From: Streptomyces katrae | GTDB taxonomy: Bacteria > Actinomycetota > Actinomycetes > Streptomycetales > Streptomycetaceae | Length of the DNA stretch: 64,000 nt | NCBI RefSeq assembly: GCF_000717655.1 | Contig: NZ_JNZY01000005.1 | Span: 1-64,000, forward strand | Reading direction: 5' to 3' | Shown: piece after piece, positions 8,012-17,265 of the stretch | Position numbering within the stretch: position 1 is the first letter of the stretch | Layout of the letters: each line of letters opens with the position of its first letter | Notes under the pieces: generated by a model | What the model was told of the DNA's origin: nothing | Seen by the model: only the letters and a program-made list of their open reading frames with translations | The model's database searches: none | Made by a program: the position numbers and the translations under genes

Positions 8012-10471
8012 GTGTCGAGTGAACACCTCCCGAATGCCGTGGCCGATCCCCGCCCGGGTGTCGAACGCAGGTCCCTGCTCCGATTGGGCGCCCTGCTGGC
8101 CGCAGGCGGGGCCTCCGCGCTGGTTCCCGCACCGATCGCGCACGCCGCGACGCGGGGTCAGGGAACCGACACCGTGACCACCACCTACCAGGGCCGCGCC
8201 CCGAAGGGCAACGACCAGTGGGCGTACGTCGCCTTCGACGTCCCCGCGGGGGTGCAGCGGATCTCCGTCGAGACCTCCCACGACGCCGCCGCCGGCATCC
8301 TGGACCTCGGCATCTTCGGCCCGTCCGGCTTCCGCGGCTGGTCGGGCGGCGAGCGGGCCGGCTTCACCCTCTCCGCCGCGGACGCCACCCCCGGCTACAT
8401 AGCCGCGCCGGTCGAGCCCGGGAGCTGGTCCGTCATCCTGGGGCCGATGGTCGGCGCCGACGGCGGCATGGCCTGGCAGGTCAACGTCACCCTGCACTTC
8501 GGAGACCCGCTGCCCCGGGCCCCGTACGACCTCCTGCCCAGCTCGCTGGCTGGCCGCGGGCCCGGCTGGTACCGGGGCGACCTGCACCTGCACAGCGTGC
8601 ACTCCGACGGGAAGCGCACGGTGGACGAGATCGTCGTCGCCGCCCGCCGGGAGGGGCTGCACTTCATCGCCACGTCCGACCACAACACCAGCTCCACCGG
8701 CCTGACATGGCGCGGCAACGTCCCGACCGACCTGCTGGTCATCAACGCCGAGGAGGTCACGACCCGCCACGGTCACTGGCTGGCCGTCGGCCTGCCCCAG
8801 GGCGAATGGGTGGACTGGCGCTACGGCCCTGCGGACCAGGGGGCGTTCGAGAGCCACGCCCGGCGCGTGCACAGCCTGGGCGGCCTCACGATCGCCGCCC
8901 ATCCGCTCACTCCGGCAGCGGGCTCCTTCTGGGAGTTCGGGCTCGACCGCGTGGACGCACTGGAGGTGTGGAACGGGCCGTGGACGCTGGACGACGCGGC
9001 CAACATCGCCGCCTGGCACGTCATGCTGTGCCTCGGCAAGCGTGTCGCCGCCGTGGGCAACAGCGACGCCCACAGCCCCGCGGACGCCGTCGGCCGGCCG
9101 CACAACGTGGTGCACGCGACCAGCCTGTCCACGACGGCCGTGCTGGACGCACTGCGCCTGGGCCGGTCGTACGCCGTCGAATCCGCGGCCGTGACCGTGG
9201 ACTTCACCGCCCGTACCGGCGGGGCGGTCGCCGGACCCGGCGAGGAACTGCCCCTGTCGCTCTTCGACGCCGTCGACGTGACCCTGGACGTGACGGGCGC
9301 CCCGGACAGCATCGCCACGCTGTACACCGAGTGGGGCATCATGGCCGCCACCTGCATCGACGGCAGCGGGAGGGGACAGTTGCGCTGGCGCGGCTGGGGC
9401 AGGGCCTCCCTGTTCGCCCGCGCCGAGGTGCGCCGGCCCAAGCCCGCCTCCACCACGCTGGACCAACTGGTGGCCATCACCAACCCGGTGTGGTTCTACT
9501 CCGCGCAACTGCCTCCGTACGACGTCGAGCGGCGCGCGCTCTTCCACACCGAGCGCCGCCCCGACGGATCGTGGAGCAGCATGCGTCCGCTGCCGGGGGC
9601 TGGAGCCGGTGCCGCGTCCTTCGCGGGGGTGCAGAGCGCGGCGGCCGGCATGGCCGACGGCTCGGTCGTGGTGCTCGGCATCGCGCCGGACAACAGCCTG
9701 TGGCTGACGGCCGTACGGGGTTCGGCCACGCTCCAGCCCTGGCAGCGCGTCGCGGGACCGGACGGCGCAGCGGGGTTCACCGTCCGGGAGGCGGACATCG
9801 CCGCGTTCCCCGACGGGACCTGCCAGCTCGTGGTGACGGCCTTGGACGGGACCACGTACCACCAGCAGAGGCGCGCCGACGGCACCCTGCCCGGCTTCCG
9901 GGCCGTGTCCGGGTTCAGCGCGAAGAGCCGCTGGGGTGCGACGAAGGTGTCGATCACCGCCATGCCCGACGGGTCCGCCCAGCTGCTCAGTTACGGCCCC
10001 GACGGCGCCATGTACCACTGCGTTCGCGGGCGGGACGGTACGTGGACGGCCTGGGGCCGCCTGGCCGGGTACAACGGGGCCGCGACGTTCTCGGGTCCCG
10101 CCCTGGCGATCACCGGCATGCCCGACGGTTCCTCCCAGGTCCTCGCGATCGGGCTCGACGGGATGGTGTACCACCAGCAGCGGCGGCCCGACGGCTCCTG
10201 GACCGGATTCCGGCCCCCGCGGGGCGTCACCACCCCCACCATGGGCGCCAGCGCGATCGGAATCGCCGGAGCTCCGGACGGCTCCGCCCACGTCGTGGCG
10301 GTCGGGCTCGATGGCCTGGTCTGGCACAACGCGAGGCGGCCGGACGGCTCCTGGACGCCGTTCGCGCGGGTACCCGGTCCGAACGGGAGGGATCCCTTCC
10401 CCGCCGGGCAGGTGCGCATCACCGCCCTGCGGGACGGCACGACACACGTGACGGCCGTCAGCGCAGGCTGA
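8012..10471 (+). CDS. Exported PHP-domain (CehA/McbA-type) metallohydrolase with C-terminal lectin-like repeats
   Basis: 819 residues. Twin arginines (ERRSLLRLG, residues 18-26) followed by an Ala-rich hydrophobic stretch look like a Tat signal. A beta-rich domain precedes a PHP phosphoesterase domain with GDLHLHSVHSDG (about 190-201), TSDHN and GNSDAH, the metal ligands of CehA/McbA-type enzymes. From about 510 to the end, several copies of a unit containing PDGS.Q.L..G.DG..YH..R..DG.W resemble PLL-type sugar-binding propellers. The GTG start has GGAGAG 8 bases upstream. It probably cleaves a phosphoester or carbamate-type substrate outside the cell while bound to a glycan; the substrate is unknown. 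Confidence 0.85.
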   Translation: MSSEHLPNAVADPRPGVERRSLLRLGALLAAGGASALVPAPIAHAATRGQGTDTVTTTYQGRAPKGNDQWAYVAFDVPAGVQRISVETSHDAAAGILDLGIFGPSGFRGWSGGERAGFTLSAADATPGYIAAPVEPGSWSVILGPMVGADGGMAWQVNVTLHFGDPLPRAPYDLLPSSLAGRGPGWYRGDLHLHSVHSDGKRTVDEIVVAARREGLHFIATSDHNTSSTGLTWRGNVPTDLLVINAEEVTTRHGHWLAVGLPQGEWVDWRYGPADQGAFESHARRVHSLGGLTIAAHPLTPAAGSFWEFGLDRVDALEVWNGPWTLDDAANIAAWHVMLCLGKRVAAVGNSDAHSPADAVGRPHNVVHATSLSTTAVLDALRLGRSYAVESAAVTVDFTARTGGAVAGPGEELPLSLFDAVDVTLDVTGAPDSIATLYTEWGIMAATCIDGSGRGQLRWRGWGRASLFARAEVRRPKPASTTLDQLVAITNPVWFYSAQLPPYDVERRALFHTERRPDGSWSSMRPLPGAGAGAASFAGVQSAAAGMADGSVVVLGIAPDNSLWLTAVRGSATLQPWQRVAGPDGAAGFTVREADIAAFPDGTCQLVVTALDGTTYHQQRRADGTLPGFRAVSGFSAKSRWGATKVSITAMPDGSAQLLSYGPDGAMYHCVRGRDGTWTAWGRLAGYNGAATFSGPALAITGMPDGSSQVLAIGLDGMVYHQQRRPDGSWTGFRPPRGVTTPTMGASAIGIAGAPDGSAHVVAVGLDGLVWHNARRPDGSWTPFARVPGPNGRDPFPAGQVRITALRDGTTHVTAVSAG

Positions 10472-11000
10472 AACCCGTTCGTCAGAGTGTCCGCACGAAC
10501 CGAGTCAGCTCATCTTGTTACGGTTGTGCCCTTCTCGAAGCAGGCCGAACTCCCGTCAGGCTCTGGTCTCCGTCGCTCGGAATGTCGCGGCGACACAGCA
10601 GGGGTCGCCCTTGCCGGCCGGTATCCCCGCCGACTTGGTCCCGGCTCTCAAGGCGGCGGTCACCACCGCCGTCTCGGCCGCGTTCTACGTGGGCGCGGTC
10701 AGCGGTGGTCACGGCGGCCGCGGCAGTTGCCCCTCTCCCCGGGAAAGCGGAATTCTCCGAGTCCGGCCGTGGCCGGGGCGATCCCGCGCGACCACTGCCG
10801 ATCGCCCCGCAGCTGCCTTTTGCCCGGGGGGGACCGGGACCGGCTCGCGGGCGCGATGGTCCTGCTCGGCTGGCGCACAGGCACCATCACACCGCGGCTG
10901 ATTGTGGTGCTCCTTGCCATGGGTACGCGGAGCCGGCCGGGCGTACGGTCACCTTCCGGCCGTCAGGGTCGGGTGACCCGCTCGCTTCCCGGAGGTGTCC
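10472..11000. other. Gap with possible decayed membrane-protein sequence
   Basis: No intact gene is convincing. On the plus strand, pieces such as DLVPALKAAVTTAVSAAFYVGAV (first part, near 10630-10700) and a hydrophobic stretch in another frame near 10855-10920 look like broken membrane-transporter sequence. They cannot be joined without frameshifts. The last bases hold the ribosome site GGAGG of the depolymerase gene. Confidence 0.3.
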
Positions 11001-12614
11001 GTGAACTCGTTCCTTGGCAGGCCGGGCGTGCGCGGCAGGGCCGTTGCCGTCCTTGCTGCGGCCCTCTTGGGGACTCTCGTCGCTGCACCGGCACCGCGGG
11101 CGACCGCGGTGCCGCCCGTGCCGGGCCAGCTGAAGTCCTATGCCGTCGACGGGGTGTACAGCGCCGGCATCTCGTCCGGAGGTTATATGGCGACCCAGTT
11201 GCACGTGGCCTATTCCGGCACGTTCGACGGCTCGGCCGTCTTCGCGTCCGGCCCGTACCACTGTGCGCGCAACAACCTCGACACCGCATTGAACGCCTGT
11301 ATGAACACCACCCAGGACCTCCAGCTCGCCCAGCTCGAGCAGACCACGAGCGACCGGGCGGCACAGGGCGCGATCGACGACGTCGCGGGGCTGTCCGGTG
11401 ATCCGGTCTACCTGTTCAGCGGAACGGGCGACGCGACGGTCAAGCAGCCGGTCGTCAGCGCGCTGGCCGACTACTACGCCCACTTCGGAGCGAACGTCCT
11501 CTACGACAGGAGCACCGCCGCCGGCCACGCCTGGATCAGCCCGCTGGGGCCGAATGCGTGCACGGCCACAGCCACTCCGTTCATCAACAACTGCGGGATC
11601 GACGCCGAGCGGACCTTCCTGGGCCATCTGCTCGGCTCCGTCAAGGCGCCCGCGGCCGCACCGGGCGGCTCGCTCATCCGGTTCGACCAGAACCGGTACG
11701 TGCCCGGCGGGCTGGCCAAGGCGGTCTCCATGGACGATACGGGCTTCGTCTACGTGCCGCAGAGTTGTGCGAACAACGCCACCTGCAAGGTGGTCGTCGC
11801 CCTGCACGGCTGCAAGCAGGGGTATTCGTACCAGGGCTTCGGCACCACCTTCCTCGACAAGGCCCACCTGAACGAGCACGCCGACACGAACGACCTCATC
11901 GTGCTCTACCCGCAGGCCATCCCCACGACGACGACGCCGGACAACCCCAATGGCTGCTGGAACTGGTGGGGCTACCTCGGCGATTCCGCCTACTCCCGGC
12001 ACGGCGGCAAGCAGATCGAGGCGATCATGTCCATGGTCCGCGCGCTCGGCGGCGGGGGCGGAGGGACACCGCCCGGGGGCGGCAGCGTGACGCTGTCCAG
12101 CGTCGACGCGGAGGACGGCTACACCAAGGCGGCGGCCGACGGCTCCGGCGCGGCCGTCGGCACCCTGGAGGGTGCGTACGGCCTGGCCCTCGGGCGTGGG
12201 ACCGACGGCAGGTTCAACCGGACGGTGCTGTCCTTCGACACCTCTGCCATCCCGGCGGACAGGACCATCACCCGGGCCTATGTGACGCTGACCAGGAGCA
12301 GCGGCTCGGGCGACCCCTGGGCGAGCCCGGCCGGCAACCGCCTCCTCGTGGACGTCCAGAACGGCTGCCTGGGCGGCTGCTCCGTCGACCCCTCGGACTG
12401 GGCGGCCCCGGCGACGGCCCAAGGGGCGGCCGAGGTCGCCCCGTTCACCACGGGCAGCAAGGCGTCGACGGACCTGAGCCCGGCAGGGCTCGGCGCGGTC
12501 AACCGGTCCGGCCGGACCCAGATCCGGCTGCGGTTCGAGCGGGACCAGACCGCCTCCGCCCATCTGTTCGTGAACAGGAATACGCGGGCAACGCTGACCG
12601 TCGAATACCGGTAG
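11001..12614 (+). CDS. Secreted polyhydroxyalkanoate (PHB) depolymerase with C-terminal binding module
   Basis: 537 residues beginning with a Sec-type signal (hydrophobic core about 13-30). The catalytic domain has the lipase-like box G-I-S-S-G at 56-60 followed by GYMATQ, a later Asp in SGTGDATV and His in AAGHAW. The second part (VVVALHGCKQG, NGCWNWWGY) is typical of extracellular PHA depolymerases. A Gly/Pro linker near 350 leads to a C-terminal beta-sandwich resembling CBM96/DNRLRE modules. It should degrade extracellular short-chain polyesters. The GTG at 11001 is preferred over the GTG at 10995 because GGAGG lies 5 bases before it. Confidence 0.88.
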   Translation: MNSFLGRPGVRGRAVAVLAAALLGTLVAAPAPRATAVPPVPGQLKSYAVDGVYSAGISSGGYMATQLHVAYSGTFDGSAVFASGPYHCARNNLDTALNACMNTTQDLQLAQLEQTTSDRAAQGAIDDVAGLSGDPVYLFSGTGDATVKQPVVSALADYYAHFGANVLYDRSTAAGHAWISPLGPNACTATATPFINNCGIDAERTFLGHLLGSVKAPAAAPGGSLIRFDQNRYVPGGLAKAVSMDDTGFVYVPQSCANNATCKVVVALHGCKQGYSYQGFGTTFLDKAHLNEHADTNDLIVLYPQAIPTTTTPDNPNGCWNWWGYLGDSAYSRHGGKQIEAIMSMVRALGGGGGGTPPGGGSVTLSSVDAEDGYTKAAADGSGAAVGTLEGAYGLALGRGTDGRFNRTVLSFDTSAIPADRTITRAYVTLTRSSGSGDPWASPAGNRLLVDVQNGCLGGCSVDPSDWAAPATAQGAAEVAPFTTGSKASTDLSPAGLGAVNRSGRTQIRLRFERDQTASAHLFVNRNTRATLTVEYR

Positions 12615-12649
12615 CCGTCCGCCCCGGCCCGCCGTGGCCGGCCGACGGC
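12614..12649. terminator. Hairpin between convergent genes
   Basis: Arms GCCGTC and GACGGC with inner GGCC/GGCC pairing lie immediately after the depolymerase stop and just before the end of the minus-strand gene at 12655. It could serve both directions. Confidence 0.4.
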
Positions 12650-12654
12650 GTTCG

Positions 12655-12942
12655 TCAGCCGCCCGCCAGCGCCAGTTTCAGGAAGGTGACCTCGGTGCCC
12701 GGTCCGAGGTCGATCTCCTCGTCCAAGTCCCGCACCCGGCGGTTGTCGACTATGACGAGGAAACCGCTGCGCCGGAACGCGGTGAGCGCCAGGGCCGTGC
12801 ACGCCTTCGGATCGACGGCGTCCCTGGAGACCCGCAGCCGGATCAGCTCACGCAGTGCGAGCCGGTCCTCGGCGATCTCCACACCCCGGCCGCGGCCGCC
12901 GCTCGCGGCAGTGGTCTCATCGGTGAACGTCACCATACTCAT
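12655..12942 (-). CDS. Small conserved actinobacterial protein (family ending VTFLKL..L.GG)
   Basis: 95 residues. The pattern VEIAEDRLALRELI, then GFLVIVDNRRVRDLDEEIDL and the ending TEVTFLKLALAGG matches a small actinobacterial family I remember as lying near DUF4132-type genes. No catalytic motif is visible and the function is unknown. This copy is shorter than those I recall, missing part of the middle. Two starts (12942 and 12936) are possible; neither has a strong ribosome site. It lies downstream of, and on the same strand as, the baeRF2 gene. Confidence 0.65.
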   Translation of the reverse strand: MSMVTFTDETTAASGGRGRGVEIAEDRLALRELIRLRVSRDAVDPKACTALALTAFRRSGFLVIVDNRRVRDLDEEIDLGPGTEVTFLKLALAGG

Positions 12943-13037
12943 GGACCGCACCGTACGAGCCGCCACTGACAACAGCCGCCCCGCCCGGCCCGCCGGGGCT
13001 CGGCCGCGGACCGGGGTGAGGAACGCGAAGTCCGCCG

Positions 13038-14186
13038 TCACATGGTCCAGCGCAGCACCGCCCCCAGGCCCCCCGACGGCCCGGGCACACCCGCCGGTAC
13101 GAGGAGCACCTCGCTGCCGGCCGCTGCCGCGGACCGCAGGAGCGCGTCGTCCGCCCGGGCCCGTACGGGCTTGTGCACGCCCATCGCCTCCGCCTGGCCG
13201 CGCTGCACCGCGACCTCGTCCACACCGGGACCGATCCACACCTCGCGCCCCGCGTCGGAGCCGTCGGGGCTGAGCAGCAGCGTGGCCACCTGGTGGGTGC
13301 GTACGGCGTCCACGACGGCCGGCATGCCCTCGGCCGCCTCACCCGGACCGGTGTCCACCGTGGACTCGCGGTGCTCGCCGGGCCGGCCCCTGCCCATGCG
13401 GAAGCGCTCCAGGGCGCTCTCGAGCCGCTCGCGGGCGAACTTTTCGCGCACCTGCGCGATCTCGCGGTCGAGGGCGGCCTTCGAGGCGCCGGGCGACCTG
13501 CCGCCGCTGTCGACTTCGACGGTCATCGCCCGCATGTGCTCGGGCAGCTGGTTGCGGACGGCCCGGCGCTCGCGGGGGTCGCCGGTCAGCACCACCAGAT
13601 CGGCACCGCTCTCCGGCCCCTGCCGGGCGAGTTCCGCCGCGATGATGCCTGCCGTCTCGTTCCAGGTGTTCTCGACCTTGTTCCGGTAGTGCCACTCGTA
13701 CCGGTCCGCCGGGATGCTGCGGTGCCCGCGGCCCTGCCACTCCCGGCCCTGGGCCTGGCCCACGGCCTCCCGGTGATGGGCGTCGCGCAGCTCCAGATCG
13801 GCGCCCGTGCGGTCGATGTACGCCACCAGGCAGCGCGGCTCGTCGCCCCGCAGGCCGGCCAGCGGGGCGACGTGCGGCAGGAACGACCAGGTCGCCTCGG
13901 TGGCGGCCGGGGACGCACCGAGCGGGATGTCGAGTACGACCTCGGCGCCCGCGGCGAACAGCGCGCGGCCGGGCGGTGCCCCGCTGACGGGTTCCCCGGC
14001 GAGCCGGTTCACCACGGCCCGGACGGTGTACGCGTCGGCGCCCGCGTCGATCAACTGGGACGCGACCTCGCGCTCACGGAGCTTCTGTATCCGCTGCGCG
14101 TCCTCGGTCGCACGGGTGGTCTCGATGTATACCGAGGCCCAGGGCCCTTGGCGGGCGAAGAGAGGTTTGAGAAAGCCGAGTTCCAT
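13038..14186 (-). CDS. baeRF2/Vms1-type (bacterial eRF1-like) protein, copy 1
   Basis: 382 residues. The start MELGFLKPLFARQGPWASVY, the middle DLELRDAHHRE with an E-W-x-G-R-G-H-R loop, and the C-terminal ATLLLSPDG...GREVWIG/GSEVLLVPAG pattern are those of the Rv2629-like, actinobacterial eRF1-related family (baeRF2). The family shares the Vms1/eRF1 peptidyl-tRNA hydrolase fold, but its biochemical role in bacteria is unsettled. ATG at 14186 with GGGGGAC upstream. A second, diverged copy lies at 15051-16154, with a PEBP gene between them on the other strand. Confidence 0.8.
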   Translation of the reverse strand: MELGFLKPLFARQGPWASVYIETTRATEDAQRIQKLREREVASQLIDAGADAYTVRAVVNRLAGEPVSGAPPGRALFAAGAEVVLDIPLGASPAATEATWSFLPHVAPLAGLRGDEPRCLVAYIDRTGADLELRDAHHREAVGQAQGREWQGRGHRSIPADRYEWHYRNKVENTWNETAGIIAAELARQGPESGADLVVLTGDPRERRAVRNQLPEHMRAMTVEVDSGGRSPGASKAALDREIAQVREKFARERLESALERFRMGRGRPGEHRESTVDTGPGEAAEGMPAVVDAVRTHQVATLLLSPDGSDAGREVWIGPGVDEVAVQRGQAEAMGVHKPVRARADDALLRSAAAAGSEVLLVPAGVPGPSGGLGAVLRWTM

Positions 14187-14413
14187 GATGTCCCCCAGGG
14201 GGTTCAGGAAGGCTTTTCGGGACGGCGTGACGATGGTGGCGCAGAACGGCACACCACTTCCAGGATGCCCTGCCCACCCGTCGCGTGCCCGCCGACCGGC
14301 CGGTCAGCCGCAGCAGCACCCTCGCCCGTACGGGACCGGACCTTGGGGCCGGTCGGCTGGAATCCGGGCCGGGAGCGGTACGGGGAGGGCCGCGGGCGGG
14401 GAAGACGGCGGCC

Positions 14414-14869
14414 GTGACCGGAATTCAGCTGACCAGCTCCGTTTTCGCAGACCACGCCGAGATCCCCCGCCGCTACAGCGGCGAGGGGGAAGACGTCTCG
14501 CCACCCCTGACCTGGACGGCCGCCCCCGATGGCACGGCGGAGCTGCTCCTGCTGTGCGAGGACCCGGACGCGCCGGGGCCCAGTTTCCTGCACTGGCTGG
14601 TGACGGGCATCGATCCGTGGACCGGCGGGGTGGAGGAGGGGCAGCAGCCGCACGGCGGGACGTCCTGGCCCAACGGATTCGGACGGCCGGGCTGGGGCGG
14701 ACCGATGCCGCCGCCCGGGCACGGGCCGCACCGCTACTTCTTCCGCCTGTACGCGCTGTCGCAGCCGGTCAGCCTGCACGACCGGCCCAGCGCGGACGCC
14801 GTGCACAGCGCCGTGCACGGCAAGGACCTCGCGAGCGGCACCCTGGTGGGCACGTACCAGCGGCGCTAG
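14414..14869 (+). CDS. YbhB/YbcL-type phosphatidylethanolamine-binding-like (PEBP) protein
   Basis: 151 residues, the usual length of bacterial PEBP proteins. The signature is clear: IPRRYSGEGEDVSPPLTW near the start, LLLCEDPDAPGPSFLHWLV, then the GPHRYFFRLYAL block. The family binds anionic ligands; the bacterial function is poorly known. No signal peptide is seen. The GTG at 14414 is preceded by GGGGAAG. It lies between the two baeRF2 paralogues and is divergent from the first. Confidence 0.9.
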   Translation: MTGIQLTSSVFADHAEIPRRYSGEGEDVSPPLTWTAAPDGTAELLLLCEDPDAPGPSFLHWLVTGIDPWTGGVEEGQQPHGGTSWPNGFGRPGWGGPMPPPGHGPHRYFFRLYALSQPVSLHDRPSADAVHSAVHGKDLASGTLVGTYQRR

Positions 14870-15050
14870 GGGCTCCCCTCGGCACAGCCGTGAGCACCGT
14901 ACCGCCGCGCAGCTGCGCGGCCGGCCACCACCGGGCGTCCGCGACCGGCTCCGTACGGCCTCCGGCAGCCGTTACGTCGCTCACCCCCGCGGTCCTGGCC
15001 GCGAGGACCAGGTTCTCGGGAGAGGCCGCGCGGACCGTCCGGGTGCACCG

Positions 15051-16154
15051 TCAGGCCGGGCTCTCGGCGTCGGCGTCGGCGTACCGCAGCAGCGCCCCGA
15101 CTCCCCCGTCCAGATCCAGGTCGTCCGCCGGTACGACGACCAGTTCCGCGGCGGTGCCGACGAGGGCCCGCACCAGGGCTTCGGCGGCGGGTTCCTCGTG
15201 GGGCGCCCGTACTCCGAAGGTGATCAGCTCCTCCTCCGTCAAGGCGAGCTGGCCGGGCTGCGGACCGGTCCACAGCCGCAGTGACGCGGGGGGCAGGCGG
15301 TTCAGCAGCAGCGCCGCGACCTGGCCGCGCTGGAGGGCGGCCAGCGTGGCCCCCATCCCTTCCGTCGCGGGCCCGCCCAGGGCCCGGCGGCCGATGAAGA
15401 CGTTCACCAGGTCCCGGTCGTGCGCGGCCATCCGGCCGCGGAAGACACTCTCGAGCTGTGGCTCCAGCAGGGCCCGGCCGGTGTCCGTCGGGGTGGGGCC
15501 CCCGACCCGTACGACCTTGCCGCTCAAGGCGTGCGGCAGCCGGCGGACCAGGACGTTGCCCGCCCACGCGTCCCCGCCGACGACGACGGCGTCGGCGTGG
15601 GTGCGCCGCGCCCAGGCGTCCAGCCGGTGGCCCAGCCGGACGGCGCTGTGGTGCCAGGTGGCCACCGCCACCTCGTGGTGCAGCCGCTCACCCGGGGCCA
15701 CCGTGGAAGCGGGCCAGGTGCCCGACTCCGCCTCCACTTTCACCCAGCCGTGCGTCTCGGCCGTCGGCAGCCCGCCGTAGTGCACGACCACCGCCAGGTA
15801 GGGGATCTCCGGCAGATGCTGGGTGACCAGCGGCATCGCGTCCGGCAGGGTGCTGTAGCGGGCCGAGTCGCGGGCGGGCGGCCTGGGCAGTTCCCCGTCC
15901 ATGACGAGCGAGCCGTTGGCCGCGAAGATCGCCTGCCCGTGCGTTCCGGGCAGCTCCGCGTCCGCGCCGACCGCCTCCTCCAGTGCGCCGAGCAGCGCCC
16001 GGTCCGCACCCTGCCGGGTCAGGTCTGCGCGGAGCCGGCCCCAGCGCAGGGCGACGGACCGGTCGGGCTGCGCGATGTCCCGCGAGGTGTCCAGGTACAC
16101 CGAGGCGAACGGGCCGGACGCCGTGTACAGGGGTTCCAGGAACGACAGCCTCAT
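15051..16154 (-). CDS. baeRF2/Vms1-type (bacterial eRF1-like) protein, copy 2
   Basis: 367 residues with the same plan as copy 1: MRLSFLEPLYTASGPFASVYLDTSRD at the N-terminus (same opening as copy 1 allowing for divergence), a middle domain with DAVVVGGDAWAGNVLVRRLP, and a C-terminal domain ending VVVPADDLDLDGGVGALLRY. The copies differ too much for a recent duplication, so they probably have separate jobs. The EWxGRGHR loop of copy 1 is not kept here (VAVATWHHSAVRLGHRLD instead). The start ATG at 16154 matches the family N-terminus exactly. Confidence 0.78.
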   Translation of the reverse strand: MRLSFLEPLYTASGPFASVYLDTSRDIAQPDRSVALRWGRLRADLTRQGADRALLGALEEAVGADAELPGTHGQAIFAANGSLVMDGELPRPPARDSARYSTLPDAMPLVTQHLPEIPYLAVVVHYGGLPTAETHGWVKVEAESGTWPASTVAPGERLHHEVAVATWHHSAVRLGHRLDAWARRTHADAVVVGGDAWAGNVLVRRLPHALSGKVVRVGGPTPTDTGRALLEPQLESVFRGRMAAHDRDLVNVFIGRRALGGPATEGMGATLAALQRGQVAALLLNRLPPASLRLWTGPQPGQLALTEEELITFGVRAPHEEPAAEALVRALVGTAAELVVVPADDLDLDGGVGALLRYADADAESPA

Positions 16155-16482
16155 TCCTCATCACCATCCCCAGGCGGCTCCCAGGTGTCCCCCCTTCCGA
16201 TGATGCGCGCACCGGAGGCGCGGAAGGCAAGCCGGACCGGGCTCAGGGCCGCCACCCACGAGGAGGAGGCCCTGGCGGGCGAGAAACGGCCTGCGTGGGC
16301 CTCGTACGGCTCGAGGGTGGATCACCGCGGGCGGCCGCGCCCCCGCCAGGCCGAGGCCGGTCCGGAAGGGCGGGGTGGTGCTCGGCGGCGGCGCCGAGCA
16401 CCCACCGCCCGATGGGCGGCCCCTGCTGGGCGAGGAGCCGGCGGACCACTTTCCGCGCAGGCCCGCCGCGACCCTGGCTCCG
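16155..16482. other. Gap of about 330 bases between minus-strand genes
   Basis: Upstream region of the second baeRF2 gene. Short open frames are Pro/Arg-rich and lack family features. I see no promoter motif or hairpin that I would defend. Confidence 0.4.
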
Positions 16483-17265
16483 TCAAGGCGAAACGGTGGT
16501 GTGCGAGAACAGCTGCCCGTACCCCTCGATGCCGGCGGCCGAGCTTCCGGCGGCGCCGAGAGCGGCCCACAGCAGTACCTGGTTGGCCGTCAGCACGGGT
16601 CGTCGGAGCGTCCGCTCCATGTTCTCCACTGCTCCGACGGCGCGGAATCCGTTGCCGCCGACGACCACGGCATCGGCATCGTCCGGCACGTTGCCGACGA
16701 CCCAGTCGTGCAGTTCGGCGGGCCGGATCAGCTGCTGCCCGCTGGGGAGCGAGCAGGGAGCGGCGTACACGACGCCGAAGCCCGCGGCTTCGTAGTAGGC
16801 CCGGCCGAGGTGGTTCAGTTCCGCGCTGAACCACGGTGGGTCGACCAGGGCGATACGGCCCGCCCCCAGGGCCCGCAGCGCCTGCGTCGTCGCGGAGCAG
16901 GTGGCGACGACCGGCAGGCCGTGCGCCCGCGCCGACAGCCGCTCGAGCATCCCCGCTTCGGCCTCGGCCCCGATCACGTACGCCGAGCTGGTGAACGCGA
17001 ACGCGAGCACGTCGACGGGTGCTGCGGCCAGCAGCTCCGCCGCGTCGTCGACCTGCGGAGGTTCGGCGAAGGCCCGTACGGGGGCGAGCGGGATGGTGGG
17101 GCCCATGGCACCGCCCGACCGCATCGCGCCGAAGGGAACCCTGGCCGCGTGGACACCGACGTCGCCGGGTGCCATGGCCCGCAACTCGGACTCCGGCCCC
17201 ACATCGGCGTGCGGGGTGAGCACGCCGATGCGCACCCGTGTGTCCCAGCCGTCAGGTCGGTACAC
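16483..17265 (-). CDS. Maleate isomerase/arylmalonate decarboxylase-like protein, both catalytic Cys replaced
   Basis: 260 residues of the Asp/Glu-racemase superfamily. It starts with RIGVLTPHADVGPESEL and contains DVLAFAFTSSAYVIG, LPVVATCSATTQALRALGAGRIALVDPP and DADAVVVGGNGFRAV. In maleate isomerases and arylmalonate decarboxylases, the first motif carries a Cys (…ACTSGS…) and the second a Cys after a short hydrophobic strand. Here they read F and G. The fold is recognisable, but the usual chemistry is doubtful. The GTG at 17265 sits 8 bases behind GGAGGG, better than the longer Cys-rich extension to 17337. Confidence 0.75.
   Translation of the reverse strand: MYRPDGWDTRVRIGVLTPHADVGPESELRAMAPGDVGVHAARVPFGAMRSGGAMGPTIPLAPVRAFAEPPQVDDAAELLAAAPVDVLAFAFTSSAYVIGAEAEAGMLERLSARAHGLPVVATCSATTQALRALGAGRIALVDPPWFSAELNHLGRAYYEAAGFGVVYAAPCSLPSGQQLIRPAELHDWVVGNVPDDADAVVVGGNGFRAVGAVENMERTLRRPVLTANQVLLWAALGAAGSSAAGIEGYGQLFSHTTVSP

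Noticed and set aside
10487..11401. 304-codon plus-strand frame running into the depolymerase gene
   Set aside because: Most of it overlaps the depolymerase in another frame and is Arg-rich; no ribosome site or family pattern.
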